Shown: positions 25,095-33,993, numbered from the stretch's first letter. The stretch is DNA of 62,068 bases from Pseudomonas sp. H3(2019) (GCF_007713465.1 NZ_VMSG01000034.1:1-62068); one strand, 5' to 3'. The notes: generated by a model not told the origin, from the letters alone. Made by a program: numbers and translations.

Positions 25095-26402
25095 GTGGAA
25101 GCACATCTGTTGGAATGGCTGAACCTGAGCGTGCGCTGGGTTCATATGATCACTGGCGTGGCCTGGATCGGCGCGTCGTTCTACTTTGTCTGGCTGGAAA
25201 ACAACCTCAATCGGGTCAACCCGAAAAACGGTCTGGCCGGTGACTTGTGGGCGATTCACGGTGGCGGGATCTACCACCTGGAGAAATACAAACTGGCCCC
25301 ACCGACCATGCCGGACAACCTGCACTGGTTCAAATGGGAAGCCTACTTCACCTGGATGTCGGGGATCGCGCTGCTGTGCGTGGTGTTCTACTCCAACCCG
25401 ACGCTGTACCTGCTGGCACCCGGCAGCAGCCTGAGCGGACCTGAAGGTGTGGCCATCGGTCTTGGCTCGCTGTTCATCGGCTGGTTCATCTACTCCTTCC
25501 TGTGCGACTCGGCCCTGGGCAAACGCCCTGCCCTGCTCGGTTTCATTTTGTTCGTGCTGATCATTGGCGCTGCTTACGGCTTCAGCAAAGTGTTCAGTGG
25601 CCGCGGCGCGTACCTGCACGTTGGCGCCATGATCGGCACCATCATGGTTGGTAACGTGTTCCGCATCATCATGCCGGCCCAACGGGCACTGGTGGCAGCC
25701 ATCGCCGAGAACCGCACACCGGATCCGGCACTGCCAGCCAAGGGCCTGCTGCGTTCACGTCACAACAACTACTTCACCTTACCGGTGCTGTTCATCATGA
25801 TCAGCAACCACTTCCCGAGCACCTACGGCAGCCAGTACAACTGGTTGATCCTGGCCGGGATCGCGGTACTCGCGGTGTTGGTGCGTCACTATTTCAACAC
25901 CCGCCACCAAAGCCACAAGTTCGCCTGGACCCTGCCCGTCGCGGCAGTGGGCATGATCTGCCTGGCCTACGTCACCGGCCCGACGCCAATGAACACCCCG
26001 GAAGTGGCCAAGGTACCGGCGAAGATCGAGTACCAACCGCTGCCGGAAACCGCCCTCGGTGGCGGTGCCAAACCCGCTGAAGCAGCGCCTGCTGCCCCGG
26101 TCGCCACCGCTGCACCCGCGCAAGCTTCGACTGCCAGCGGTCCGGACTTCAACAAGGTGCACAGCGTGATTCAGGAACGTTGTGCGGTATGCCATTCGGC
26201 CAAACCGACCAGCCCGCTGTTCAGCGCGGCACCGGCTGGCGTGATGTTCGATACCCCGCAACAGATCCAGCAATTGGCCCCGCGGATTCAGGCCCAGGCT
26301 GTCGCCAGCCAAATCATGCCGTTGGGCAACATCACACAGATGACCCAGCAGGAACGCGACCTGATCGGCGCCTGGATCAACCAGGGAGCCCGGACCAACT
26401 AA
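25095..26402 (+). CDS. puuD: Urate hydroxylase PuuD with C-terminal cytochrome c
   Basis: Inner-membrane urate oxidase of the DUF989/PuuD type, which hydroxylates urate to 5-hydroxyisourate and passes electrons to its own haem domain. The 435-aa protein has about eight membrane segments (residues 15-310), starting NLSVRWVHMITGVAWIGASF. A low-complexity Ala/Pro linker follows (about 320-345), then a cytochrome c domain with CAVCH at 363-367 and a distal Met likely in SQIMPLG. The start codon is GTG. No cofactor-free uricase gene is visible, so PuuD supplies the first committed step here. Confidence 0.93.
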   Translation: MEAHLLEWLNLSVRWVHMITGVAWIGASFYFVWLENNLNRVNPKNGLAGDLWAIHGGGIYHLEKYKLAPPTMPDNLHWFKWEAYFTWMSGIALLCVVFYSNPTLYLLAPGSSLSGPEGVAIGLGSLFIGWFIYSFLCDSALGKRPALLGFILFVLIIGAAYGFSKVFSGRGAYLHVGAMIGTIMVGNVFRIIMPAQRALVAAIAENRTPDPALPAKGLLRSRHNNYFTLPVLFIMISNHFPSTYGSQYNWLILAGIAVLAVLVRHYFNTRHQSHKFAWTLPVAAVGMICLAYVTGPTPMNTPEVAKVPAKIEYQPLPETALGGGAKPAEAAPAAPVATAAPAQASTASGPDFNKVHSVIQERCAVCHSAKPTSPLFSAAPAGVMFDTPQQIQQLAPRIQAQAVASQIMPLGNITQMTQQERDLIGAWINQGARTN

Positions 26403-26411
26403 GCAGCAAAA

Positions 26412-26494
26412 ACATCGTCGGAACGCCGCCCGGAGCCGGCTCGCTCCCACAGGGGTTGTGCAAGAACTGTGGGAACGAGCCTGCTCGCGAATGA
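26412..26494. repeat. Diverged REPIN
   Basis: CCGGCTCGCTCCCACAGG and its inverted partner TGTGGGAACGAGCCTGCTCG lie downstream of puuD. The arms carry several mismatches. Confidence 0.75.
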
Positions 26495-26641
26495 CCGCAA
26501 CGCGGTCCACCCGCCCTTTCATCGTTATCCGGTTCCACCCGTAACACGAAGTACCCGCATGACAGACCGACCGGCGATACGCCCGGTCGCCGTCGGCGGC
26601 TGTCTGCGCCTTAACAATAAAAATAATCGAGGAGCAACACG

Positions 26642-27013
26642 GTGACAAACTTGATAGCGGCGCTCCGTTGCGGGGCGCTTGAGCCATGTCGCGGGAGTCA
26701 GTATTTTCCGCGGCCGCCTGAATCGGCTCTAAAAAAAAGCCCGGATTTAATTCCTGACCAGATAGCCAGCTTATCCCGGCTCTGGACGGTCACACGGCAC
26801 ACTCCAATAAAAACCGAATGGACACTTGATCGACTGTTTTCGAACAGCCGAGCGGGCGTTCTTTTGCGTTTGAAAAGCCTTGGCTCAGCGCTTGCCGGAG
26901 CGCTGAAGCCGAGCGACTGGATGATTGTTTACAGCAACGAAAAACAGGCGCCACAGCAGAGCGTCGACTCAAAAAAAAACGTGGGACCACTTACTTTGGG
27001 AGCAACCGAATGA
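26642..27013 (+). other. Possible upstream reading frame ahead of the Tsx-like gene
   Basis: A 123-codon GTG frame follows a convincing initiation region, AACAATAAAAATAAT then GAGGAG 7 nt before the GTG. Its stop overlaps the porin start as ATGA. The product (MTNLIAALRCGALEP...) resembles no family and includes an A8 tract. It may be a coupled leader gene, a decayed gene or a chance frame in a long 5' leader. This 607-bp gap otherwise contains the REPIN and no clear gene. Confidence 0.25.
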
Positions 27014-27795
27014 ACCGTACATGCACTAGCCTGATGCTCGCTGGATCCTTGCTGGCGGGGGGCCAGGCAATGGCCGGCGACCTGCTGCAGTGGCAGAACA
27101 ACAGCCTGACCTATCTCTATGGCAAAGACTTTAAAGTCAACCCGAGTATCCAGCAAACCGTGACCTTCGAGCACGCCGATGCCTGGAAATACGGGGACAA
27201 CTTCCTGTTCATCGACAAGATTTTCTACAACGGCAAACCTGACGCCTACCTCGGCAATAACACGTACTACGGTGAGTTCAGCCCGCGCTTGTCGTTCGGC
27301 AAGATCTTCGACCAGAAACTCGAGTTCGGCCCGATCAAGGACGTCCTGCTGGCCATGACCTACGAGACCGGCGAAGGCGACGTCAACTCCTACCTGATCG
27401 GTCCGGGCTTCGACCTGGCCATTCCCGGTTTCGATTACTTCCAGCTGAACTTCTACAATCGCCACACCGACGATAAACGCCCGGGTAACAACATCTGGCA
27501 GATCACTCCAGTATGGTCCTACACCATCCCGGTGGGCAGCTCCAGCGTGCTGATCGACGGTTACATGGACTGGGTGGTCGACAACGACAAGAACAGCCAA
27601 GGCACCTACCACGCCAACCTGCACTTCAACCCGCAGATCAAATACGACTTGGGCAAAGCCTTGCACTGGGGCGAGAAGCAGCTGTACGTCGGTATCGAGT
27701 ACGACTACTGGAAGAACAAGTACGCCATCGAAGACACCAAAGACTTCACCACCAATCAGAGCGCGACAAGCCTGCTGGTGAAGTACCACTTCTGA
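27010..27795 (+). CDS. Tsx-like outer-membrane channel
   Basis: A 261-aa outer-membrane beta-barrel of the nucleoside-specific channel (Tsx/DUF5020-like) family. It has a signal peptide MNRTCTSLMLAGSLLAGGQAM, cleaved after AMA, then alternating aromatic strands (NSLTYLYGKDFKVNP, FLFIDKIFYNG, IDGYMDWVVDND) and ends KYHF with the terminal Phe needed for barrel assembly. GGGAG lies at the right distance before the ATG. Position after puuD suggests uptake of nucleosides or purine breakdown products. Confidence 0.88.
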   Translation: MNRTCTSLMLAGSLLAGGQAMAGDLLQWQNNSLTYLYGKDFKVNPSIQQTVTFEHADAWKYGDNFLFIDKIFYNGKPDAYLGNNTYYGEFSPRLSFGKIFDQKLEFGPIKDVLLAMTYETGEGDVNSYLIGPGFDLAIPGFDYFQLNFYNRHTDDKRPGNNIWQITPVWSYTIPVGSSSVLIDGYMDWVVDNDKNSQGTYHANLHFNPQIKYDLGKALHWGEKQLYVGIEYDYWKNKYAIEDTKDFTTNQSATSLLVKYHF

Positions 27796-27990
27796 TCCAA
27801 CGTTAAAGATCGTAGCCTTCGCCAGCACCTACACAAGCGCATCGAGTGTAGGGACCGGCGCGGCTGCGGTCTTTTGCTTTGCCGCCAACACATCGAACAT
27901 CCCGATTAAACCCCCGCAAAATTCGCAACCATTGATCAATCCGTCTGGCATAGCATGGCAGCATTCCACTCTGATCAAGGAGTTGCACCG

Positions 27991-28845
27991 ATGACTCAGT
28001 TTCGCAAAGTGCTTAGCCTGCATACCGGCCAACCCGCGTCCGATGGCGCCGGGGTCAAGCTGACCCGGGTATTTGGGGGGGCTGGCATCGAACGCTTCGA
28101 CCCGTTCCTGATGCTCGACGAGTTCGGCTCGGAAAATCCCGACGACTACATCGCCGGCTTCCCACCCCACCCGCACCGCGGCTTCGAAACCGTGACCTAC
28201 ATGCTCGAAGGCCGCATGCGCCATGAGGATCATCTGGGTAACGTCGGTTTGCTGGAGGGCGGTGGCGTGCAATGGATGACCGCCGCCAAGGGCATCATCC
28301 ACAGCGAAATGCCGGAGCAGGAAGAAGGTGTGATGCGCGGCTTCCAGCTGTGGCTGAACCTGCCGGGCAAGCACAAACTCGATCCGGCCAGCTATCGGGA
28401 CATTCAGCCTGCGGACATTCCACGATCGAAAACCGCGCAAGGCGTCGAGGTGGTGGTGATCGCCGGTCTGTTCGACGACGGCACCGTCAAGCAAGCAGGC
28501 GCAGTACAACGGCCAGACACCGAACCGTATTACTTTGATTTCCATCTGCCGGCCGGCACTAGCGTCACGCCGAAACTGCCTGACGGGCATCGGGTACTGC
28601 TCTATGTGTATGACGGCAGCGTTGAATTGCCGGGACAAACTCAGAGTGTCGGCGTCAGTAAACTGGTCCGGTTGTCGGATGAAGGCGAGCTGCAACTGAG
28701 CAGCGAGTCCGGCGCCAGAGTGCTGTTGATCGCCGGAAAACCGCTGGGTGAGCCGATCGTGCAGTACGGACCGTTCGTGATGAATACCCGGGAGGAGATC
28801 GAACAGGCGTTGCGTGATTTTCGCGATGATCGGCTGACTGCCTGA
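27991..28845 (+). CDS. Pirin family protein
   Basis: A 284-aa bicupin. The N-terminal cupin has the pirin metal-ligand run FPPHPHRGFETVTYMLEG and AKGIIHSEMP, while the C-terminal cupin is degenerate. Bacterial pirins act as quercetinases or bind enzymes, so no specific role is assigned. The chosen ATG (MTQFRKVLSL) follows AAGGAGTTGCACCG; an ATG 12 codons upstream is unlikely. It converges with the patatin gene across a REPIN. Confidence 0.9.
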   Translation: MTQFRKVLSLHTGQPASDGAGVKLTRVFGGAGIERFDPFLMLDEFGSENPDDYIAGFPPHPHRGFETVTYMLEGRMRHEDHLGNVGLLEGGGVQWMTAAKGIIHSEMPEQEEGVMRGFQLWLNLPGKHKLDPASYRDIQPADIPRSKTAQGVEVVVIAGLFDDGTVKQAGAVQRPDTEPYYFDFHLPAGTSVTPKLPDGHRVLLYVYDGSVELPGQTQSVGVSKLVRLSDEGELQLSSESGARVLLIAGKPLGEPIVQYGPFVMNTREEIEQALRDFRDDRLTA

Positions 28846-28869
28846 GTTTTGCATCGCCTGCAAGGACGC

Positions 28870-28963
28870 CTTCGCGGGCAAGCCTTGCTCCCACAGGTGA
28901 GGGGTTGTTCGCAATATTTATGAACGACACAGATCCGTAGGAGCAAAGCTTGCTCGCGATGGC
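28870..28963. repeat. REPIN between convergent genes
   Basis: TTCGCGGGCAAGCCTTGCTC and inverted GGAGCAAAGCTTGCTCGCGA, about 50 bp apart, between the pirin and patatin genes. Confidence 0.88.
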
Positions 28964-28976
28964 CGCACTGCAGTCC

Positions 28977-30149
28977 TCAAGCCAGGATTGCCGGCTCTTC
29001 CAACCCCAAAAACCGGCACAACTCTTCGCGCTTGGCCAAGGCATCGCGGCGGCCAAGTTCGATCAACTCGCTGCAATATCCCGCCTCGAACAGCAAATAA
29101 CTCAACACCCCGGCGCCGCTGGTCCGGGTCGCACCCGGCCCACGCAAGAACAGTCGCAACGCGGCTGGCAGCTCTTGCCGATGCCGTGCGGCGATTTCAT
29201 CGATCGGCTGACTCGGGGCAATCACCAACACGTCCACCGGTGCTACGCCGAGGCTGCGGGCCGCGGTACTCGCCGGTAACAAGTGACTGAACTGGTTCAA
29301 GCGTTGCAACAGCTCGATGTCGCTCTCCAGGCTGTCAATGAACGTACTGTTGAGCATGTGCCCGCCAATCTGCGCCAACGAGGGTTGCTGACCGGTGTAG
29401 GTACGCTGCAACGGATTATCGGGATCAACGCCGCGCGGGTTACCACTGACGCCCACCACCAGCACCCTGCTCGCCCCCAGGTGCAGGGCCGGGCTGATCG
29501 GCGCCGATTGACGCACCGCACCGTCGCCGAAGTACTCGTTGCCGATCTTCACGGGCGCAAACAACAACGGGATCGCCGAACTCGCGAGCAGATGGTCGAC
29601 CGTCAATTGAGTCGGCATGCCGATACGTCGATGGCGCAGCCAGGCATCGATGCTCCGGCCGCCCTGATAGAAGGTTACGGCTTGCCCGGACTCATAACCG
29701 AAGGCGGTAACGGCCACGGCGTGCAGTTGCTTTTGCGCGATGGCTTCATTGATGCCGGACAGGTGCAGATTGTCGCTCAACAAATCGCGCAGCGGTGAGC
29801 TGTTGATCAGCGCCACCGGCACTTTTGCGCCAATCCCCAGCAGGCTGTGACAGACGAACCGAGTGGCCTGGCTGATCACTCCCGGCCAATCGCTGCGTAA
29901 CACCAGGTCGCTGCGAAAGCCCTGCCAGAATGCGGTCAACCGCTGGATGGCGGCGGTAAAGTCCATCGCCCCGCTGGCCAGGCTTACCGCATTGATTGCC
30001 CCGGCCGAAGTGCCGACGATCACCGGAAACGGATTGGCGGAACCTGCCGGCAGCAGCTCGGCTATCGCTGCCAGCACCCCGACCTGATACGCCGCCCGAG
30101 CCCCGCCGCCGGAAAGAATCAAACCTGTAACCGGCTCAACTGAACTCAT
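28977..30149 (-). CDS. Patatin-like phospholipase
   Basis: A 390-aa lipid acyl hydrolase. The oxyanion hole is ILSGGGARAAYQ (about 11-22), the nucleophile Ser48 is in VGTSAGAINAVS, and the catalytic Asp is in YFGDGAVRQSAP (about 209). DLLASS-type and C-terminal helical parts follow. No signal peptide, so it is probably cytoplasmic or peripheral on the inner membrane, where it would release fatty acids from phospholipid. GGAG precedes the ATG. It lies 51 bp upstream of nothing on its strand except the pirin-side REPIN. Confidence 0.9.
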   Translation of the reverse strand: MSSVEPVTGLILSGGGARAAYQVGVLAAIAELLPAGSANPFPVIVGTSAGAINAVSLASGAMDFTAAIQRLTAFWQGFRSDLVLRSDWPGVISQATRFVCHSLLGIGAKVPVALINSSPLRDLLSDNLHLSGINEAIAQKQLHAVAVTAFGYESGQAVTFYQGGRSIDAWLRHRRIGMPTQLTVDHLLASSAIPLLFAPVKIGNEYFGDGAVRQSAPISPALHLGASRVLVVGVSGNPRGVDPDNPLQRTYTGQQPSLAQIGGHMLNSTFIDSLESDIELLQRLNQFSHLLPASTAARSLGVAPVDVLVIAPSQPIDEIAARHRQELPAALRLFLRGPGATRTSGAGVLSYLLFEAGYCSELIELGRRDALAKREELCRFLGLEEPAILA

Positions 30150-30200
30150 CGCAACGCTCCATGGTGCTTGGGGCTTTCAATCTAGTCTGACGAAACGGAT

Positions 30201-31133
30201 TCAACCGCGCTTGGCATACAATTTCGGCTCGCCGGGCGGACGGCTCTTGAAGCGTCGATGGGTCCAGAGGTATTGCTCAGGACAATTGCGCACGCAACCT
30301 TCGACCCACTGGTTGATCCGGATGCAATCGACCTCGTCGCTTTCACCTGGAAAGTCGTTCAGCGGCGCATGGATCACCAGACGGTAACCACTGCCGTCGG
30401 CCAGGCGTTCCTGGGTGAACGGCACCACCAGCGCCTTGCCCAGCTTGGCAAACTTGCTGGTAGCGGGAACGGTTGCCGCCATAATGCCGAATAACGGCAC
30501 GAAGATACTTTGCTTGGCGCCGTAGTCCTGATCCGGTGCATACCAGATGGCCCGGCCAGCGCGCAGCAACTTGAGCATGCCGCGTACGTCGTCGCGCTCG
30601 ACCGCCAGCGAGTCGAGGTTATGCCGCTCGCGACCACGCCGCTGAATGTAATCGAACAGCGGGTTTTTATGTTCGCGGTACATGCCGTCGATGGTGTGCT
30701 GCTGGCCGAGCAACGCTGCGCCGATTTCCAGGGTCGTGAAGTGCAACGCCATCAGGATCACACCCTTGCCGTCGCGCTGAGCCTGTTTGAGGTGCTCCAG
30801 CCCTTCGACATGGGCCAGGCGTGCCAGACGCGCGCGGGACCACCACCAGCTCATGGCCATCTCGAAGAAGGCAATACCGGTCGAGGCGAAGTTTTCCTTG
30901 AGCAGGCGTTTGCGCTCGTCAGGTGTTTTTTCCGGGAAACACAGTTCCAGGTTGCGTTTGGCGATGCGCCGACGATCGGTGGCAACCCGATACATCCCGC
31001 TACCCAGCAGGCGACCAATGCGCAGCAGCAGCGGATACGGCAGCTGAACGACCAGCCACAACAGCCCTAGACCGCACCATAGCAGCCAAAAGCGCGGATG
31101 AAAAAATGCAGCTCGAAATTGCGGGCGATCCAT
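30201..31133 (-). CDS. lpxL: Lipid A biosynthesis lauroyl-type acyltransferase
   Basis: Inner-membrane enzyme that adds a secondary acyl chain to Kdo2-lipid IVA. The 310-aa protein has one N-terminal membrane helix (FWLLWCGLGLLWLVVQLPYP) and the HX4D/E catalytic dyad as HFTTLE (His131, Glu136). It also has RNLELCFPEKT and the late conserved YLWTHRRFKSRPPGEP. The frame is open far upstream over the minC region, but the ATG of MDRPQFRAAF gives the family's length. LpxL and HtrB are synonyms; the exact acyl specificity is unknown. It is divergent from minC. Confidence 0.93.
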   Translation of the reverse strand: MDRPQFRAAFFHPRFWLLWCGLGLLWLVVQLPYPLLLRIGRLLGSGMYRVATDRRRIAKRNLELCFPEKTPDERKRLLKENFASTGIAFFEMAMSWWWSRARLARLAHVEGLEHLKQAQRDGKGVILMALHFTTLEIGAALLGQQHTIDGMYREHKNPLFDYIQRRGRERHNLDSLAVERDDVRGMLKLLRAGRAIWYAPDQDYGAKQSIFVPLFGIMAATVPATSKFAKLGKALVVPFTQERLADGSGYRLVIHAPLNDFPGESDEVDCIRINQWVEGCVRNCPEQYLWTHRRFKSRPPGEPKLYAKRG

Positions 31134-31254
31134 TAACGATTCCGGACAGACAACAAGGCCGCGCATTCTACATCGGTTCGACCCGGCTTGCGGCTTACGG
31201 GCGTTCTCGTTATAAGTCTCGGCACTTTTAGTGACAAGCCGTTTTATGCCGACC

Positions 31255-31992
31255 ATGAGCCAAACCGAACCGCTAGACCAAGATCCCGTGTTCCAGTTGA
31301 AGGGCAGCATGCTCGCCATTACGGTGCTGGAACTGGCCCGCAATGACCTCGAAAGCCTCGACCGACAACTGGCTGCGAAGGTCGCCCTGGCGCCTAATTT
31401 TTTCAGCAATGCGCCGCTGGTGCTGGCCCTGGACAAACTCCCGGCCACTGAAGGCGCGGTCGACCTGCCTGCGCTGATGCGTGTTTGCCGACACCATGGC
31501 TTGCGCACGCTGGCCATCCGCGCCAGTCGCATCGAAGACATCGCCGCCGCCATTGCCGTCGACCTGCCGGTGCTGCCGCCGTCTGGCGCGCGCGAACGAG
31601 CACTTGACCCGCACGAAGGCGAAGTCAGGAAAAAACCGGAAAAACCGCCTGAGCCGACCATCAAACCGACCCGAATAATCACTTCGCCAGTACGTGGTGG
31701 CCAGCAGATTTATGCCCAGGGTGGCGATTTGGTAGTGGTTTCCTCGGTCAGCCCGGGGGCGGAACTTCTCGCCGACGGCAACATCCATGTATACGGACCG
31801 ATGCGCGGTCGTGCGCTGGCCGGTGTAAAGGGTGACTCCAAGGCACGGATTTTCTGTCAGCAATTGAGCGCTGAACTACTCTCTATCGCCGGTCATTACA
31901 AGGTTTCCGAAGATCTGCGCCGCGATCCGCTGTGGGGGGCCGGCGTACAAGTCAGCCTGTCGGGTGACGTGTTGAACATCATTCGGCTTTAA
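31255..31992 (+). CDS. minC: Septum-site determining protein MinC
   Basis: FtsZ-assembly inhibitor that works with MinD to block polar division. The 245-aa protein has an N-terminal FtsZ-inhibiting domain (VFQLKGSMLAITVLEL to about residue 100), a Lys/Pro-rich linker (RKKPEKPPEPTIKPTR), and the C-terminal beta-helix domain starting RGGQQIYAQGGDLVVV. I preferred the ATG of MSQTEPLDQD; one three codons upstream is equally placed, and neither has a strong ribosome-binding site. It starts the minCDE series. Confidence 0.95.
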   Translation: MSQTEPLDQDPVFQLKGSMLAITVLELARNDLESLDRQLAAKVALAPNFFSNAPLVLALDKLPATEGAVDLPALMRVCRHHGLRTLAIRASRIEDIAAAIAVDLPVLPPSGARERALDPHEGEVRKKPEKPPEPTIKPTRIITSPVRGGQQIYAQGGDLVVVSSVSPGAELLADGNIHVYGPMRGRALAGVKGDSKARIFCQQLSAELLSIAGHYKVSEDLRRDPLWGAGVQVSLSGDVLNIIRL

Positions 31993-32073
31993 CGGATACT
32001 GCCGCATTTTCCAAGCATCTCTAAAACGTAGCGAAAACGGCTCAAACGAAGTAGGAAAAAGGCACAAGGCAGC

Positions 32074-32090
32074 GTTTACCCGAGGTAAAC
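32074..32090 (+). other. Hairpin in the minC-minD gap
   Basis: GTTTACC, CGA, GGTAAAC forms a perfect 7-bp stem with a 3-nt loop in the middle of an unusually wide 200-bp gap. There is no T-tract, so it is not a standard terminator. Function unknown. Confidence 0.35.
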
Positions 32091-32192
32091 CCCGCCGAAC
32101 ACCGGATTCCAGCCAAGGCTGTCCGACTGCAGTAGTTTTCAGGAGATGTTTTTCAGGGGCTAAAAGTCCTTTTTCCTTAGGGGTGAAACACC

Positions 32193-33005
32193 TTGGCCAA
32201 GATTCTCGTGGTTACATCCGGCAAGGGTGGTGTGGGTAAGACCACCACCAGCGCCGCTATCGGTACCGGCCTCGCTTTGCGCGGTCACAAAACAGTCATC
32301 GTCGACTTCGACGTCGGCCTGCGTAACCTCGACCTGATCATGGGTTGCGAGCGTCGCGTGGTGTATGACTTCGTCAACGTGGTCAACGGCGAAGCCAACC
32401 TGCAGCAAGCCCTGATCAAAGACAAGCGCCTGGAAAACCTCTACGTGCTGGCCGCCAGTCAGACCCGCGACAAAGACGCGCTGACCGTAGAAGGCGTGGA
32501 AAAAGTGCTCATGGCACTTAAAGAAGACTTCGAATTCGTGGTCTGCGATTCTCCGGCGGGCATCGAGAAAGGCGCCCACCTGGCCATGTATTTCGCTGAC
32601 GAAGCGATTGTCGTGACCAACCCGGAAGTCTCCTCGGTTCGTGACTCGGACCGCATGCTTGGCCTGCTGGCCAGCAAGTCGCGTCGCGCCGAGAACGGCG
32701 AAGACCCGATCAAGGAACACCTGTTGCTGACCCGCTACAACCCAGAGCGCGTAAACAACGGCGAAATGCTCGGCGTCGAAGACGTCAAAGAGATTCTGGC
32801 GGTCACCCTGCTGGGTGTGATTCCGGAATCGCAAGCCGTACTCAAGGCTTCCAACCAAGGCGTGCCAGTGATTCTCGACGACCAAAGCGACGCCGGTCAG
32901 GCGTACAGCGATGCCGTCGATCGTCTGCTGGGCAAAACCGTGCAACACCGGTTCCTTGACGTTGAGAAGAAGGGATTCTTCGAGCGCCTGTTTGGAGGTA
33001 GATAA
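32193..33005 (+). CDS. minD: Septum-site determining ATPase MinD
   Basis: Membrane-cycling ParA-type ATPase that recruits MinC and is released by MinE. The 270-aa protein starts MAKILVVTSGKGGVGKTTT, with the deviant Walker A KGGVGKT at 11-17. VIVDFDVGLRNLDLIMG and VVCDSPAGIE are the switch regions, and the amphipathic membrane-targeting helix GFFERLFGGR ends the protein. The start codon is TTG, preceded by TAGGGGTGAAACACC. The stop overlaps the minE start by one base (TAATG). Confidence 0.97.
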   Translation: MAKILVVTSGKGGVGKTTTSAAIGTGLALRGHKTVIVDFDVGLRNLDLIMGCERRVVYDFVNVVNGEANLQQALIKDKRLENLYVLAASQTRDKDALTVEGVEKVLMALKEDFEFVVCDSPAGIEKGAHLAMYFADEAIVVTNPEVSSVRDSDRMLGLLASKSRRAENGEDPIKEHLLLTRYNPERVNNGEMLGVEDVKEILAVTLLGVIPESQAVLKASNQGVPVILDDQSDAGQAYSDAVDRLLGKTVQHRFLDVEKKGFFERLFGGR

Positions 33006-33259
33006 TGAATCTTTTTGACTTCTTTCGTGCCAACAAAAAAGTAAGCACCGCGTCGGTAGCGAAAGAGCGTCTACAGATCATCGTGGCGCATGAACGCGGC
33101 CAGCGCAGTACCCCAGATTACCTGCCGGCCTTGCAGAAGGAGTTGGTCGAGGTGATCCGCAAGTACGTCAATATCGGGTCCGATGACGTGCACGTCGCAC
33201 TGGAAAACCAGGGCAGCTGCTCGATTCTGGAACTCAATATCACCCTGCCTGATCGCTGA
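33005..33259 (+). CDS. minE: Cell division topological factor MinE
   Basis: An 84-aa protein that stimulates MinD ATPase and drives the pole-to-pole oscillation. It begins MNLFDFFRANKKVSTASVAK, with the membrane-binding and anti-MinCD helix at the N-terminus. The topological-specificity domain follows, including HVALENQGSCSILELNITLP. Start shares one base with the minD stop. GGAGGTAG lies 5 nt upstream inside minD. Confidence 0.96.
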   Translation: MNLFDFFRANKKVSTASVAKERLQIIVAHERGQRSTPDYLPALQKELVEVIRKYVNIGSDDVHVALENQGSCSILELNITLPDR

Positions 33260-33277
33260 GTCGATCCGGCTGGAGCC

Positions 33278-33325
33278 ACGGCGGCTCAGGTCCTTTCCAG
33301 CAACGGAGAGGACCTGAGCCGCCGT
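33278..33325 (+). terminator. Long perfect hairpin after minE
   Basis: A 16-bp perfect stem (ACGGCGGCTCAGGTCC / GGACCTGAGCCGCCGT) with a 16-nt loop, followed only by TTGGCGTTTGTT. It probably ends or attenuates the min transcript before the pseudouridine synthase gene. Confidence 0.65.
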
Positions 33326-33350
33326 TGGCGTTTGTTACGAGGCTGTTTTA

Positions 33351-33986
33351 ATGCCGCTGTCGAATATCCGCATCATCCATCAGGACGCCGCCGTACTGGT
33401 GGTGGACAAGCCTACCCTGCTGCTCTCCGTGCCCGGTCGCGCCGATGACAACAAGGACTGCCTGATCACCCGCCTGCAAGAAAACGGCTACCCGGAAGCG
33501 CGCATCGTCCATCGACTGGACTGGGAAACCTCCGGGATCATCCTGCTGGCCCGCGACCCTGATACCCATCGCGAGCTGTCTCGGCAGTTTCACGACCGCG
33601 AAACCGAAAAAGCCTACACCGCACTGTGCTGGGGCCAGCCGGAACTGGACAGCGGCAGCATTGATTTGCCGTTGCGCTACGACCCGCCGACCAAACCCCG
33701 CCACGTGGTGGACCATGAATTCGGCAAGCATGCGCTGACCTTCTGGCGTGTGCTGGAACGTTGCGGCGACTGGTGCCGGGTGGAACTGACGCCGATTACC
33801 GGCCGCTCGCATCAGTTGCGCGTGCACATGCTCTCCATCGGCCATCCGTTGCTGGGTGACGGGCTATACGCTCACCCGCAAGCCCTGGCGGCTTGGCCGC
33901 GCCTGTGCCTGCACGCCAGCATGCTCAGCTTCACCCACCCGCAAAGTGGCGAACGCTTGCGCTTCGAGTGCCCGGCACCGTTTTGA
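33351..33986 (+). CDS. RluA-family pseudouridine synthase
   Basis: A 211-aa RNA pseudouridine synthase. The catalytic motif ARIVHRLDWETSGIILLA carries the essential Asp, GRSHQLRVHMLSIGHPLLGD is the second family motif, and CLHASMLSFTHP the third. There is no S4 domain, so it fits the short RluA type that modifies 23S rRNA and some tRNAs. The exact target cannot be told. It follows minE after the hairpin, with GAGG upstream of the ATG. Confidence 0.92.
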   Translation: MPLSNIRIIHQDAAVLVVDKPTLLLSVPGRADDNKDCLITRLQENGYPEARIVHRLDWETSGIILLARDPDTHRELSRQFHDRETEKAYTALCWGQPELDSGSIDLPLRYDPPTKPRHVVDHEFGKHALTFWRVLERCGDWCRVELTPITGRSHQLRVHMLSIGHPLLGDGLYAHPQALAAWPRLCLHASMLSFTHPQSGERLRFECPAPF

Positions 33987-33993
33987 GTGCTAC

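Noticed and set aside
27807..27875. Possible terminator or REP downstream of the Tsx-like gene
   Set aside because: AAAGATCGTAGCC and GGCTGCGGTCTTT are reminiscent of a palindrome, but the arms are too poorly paired to call.
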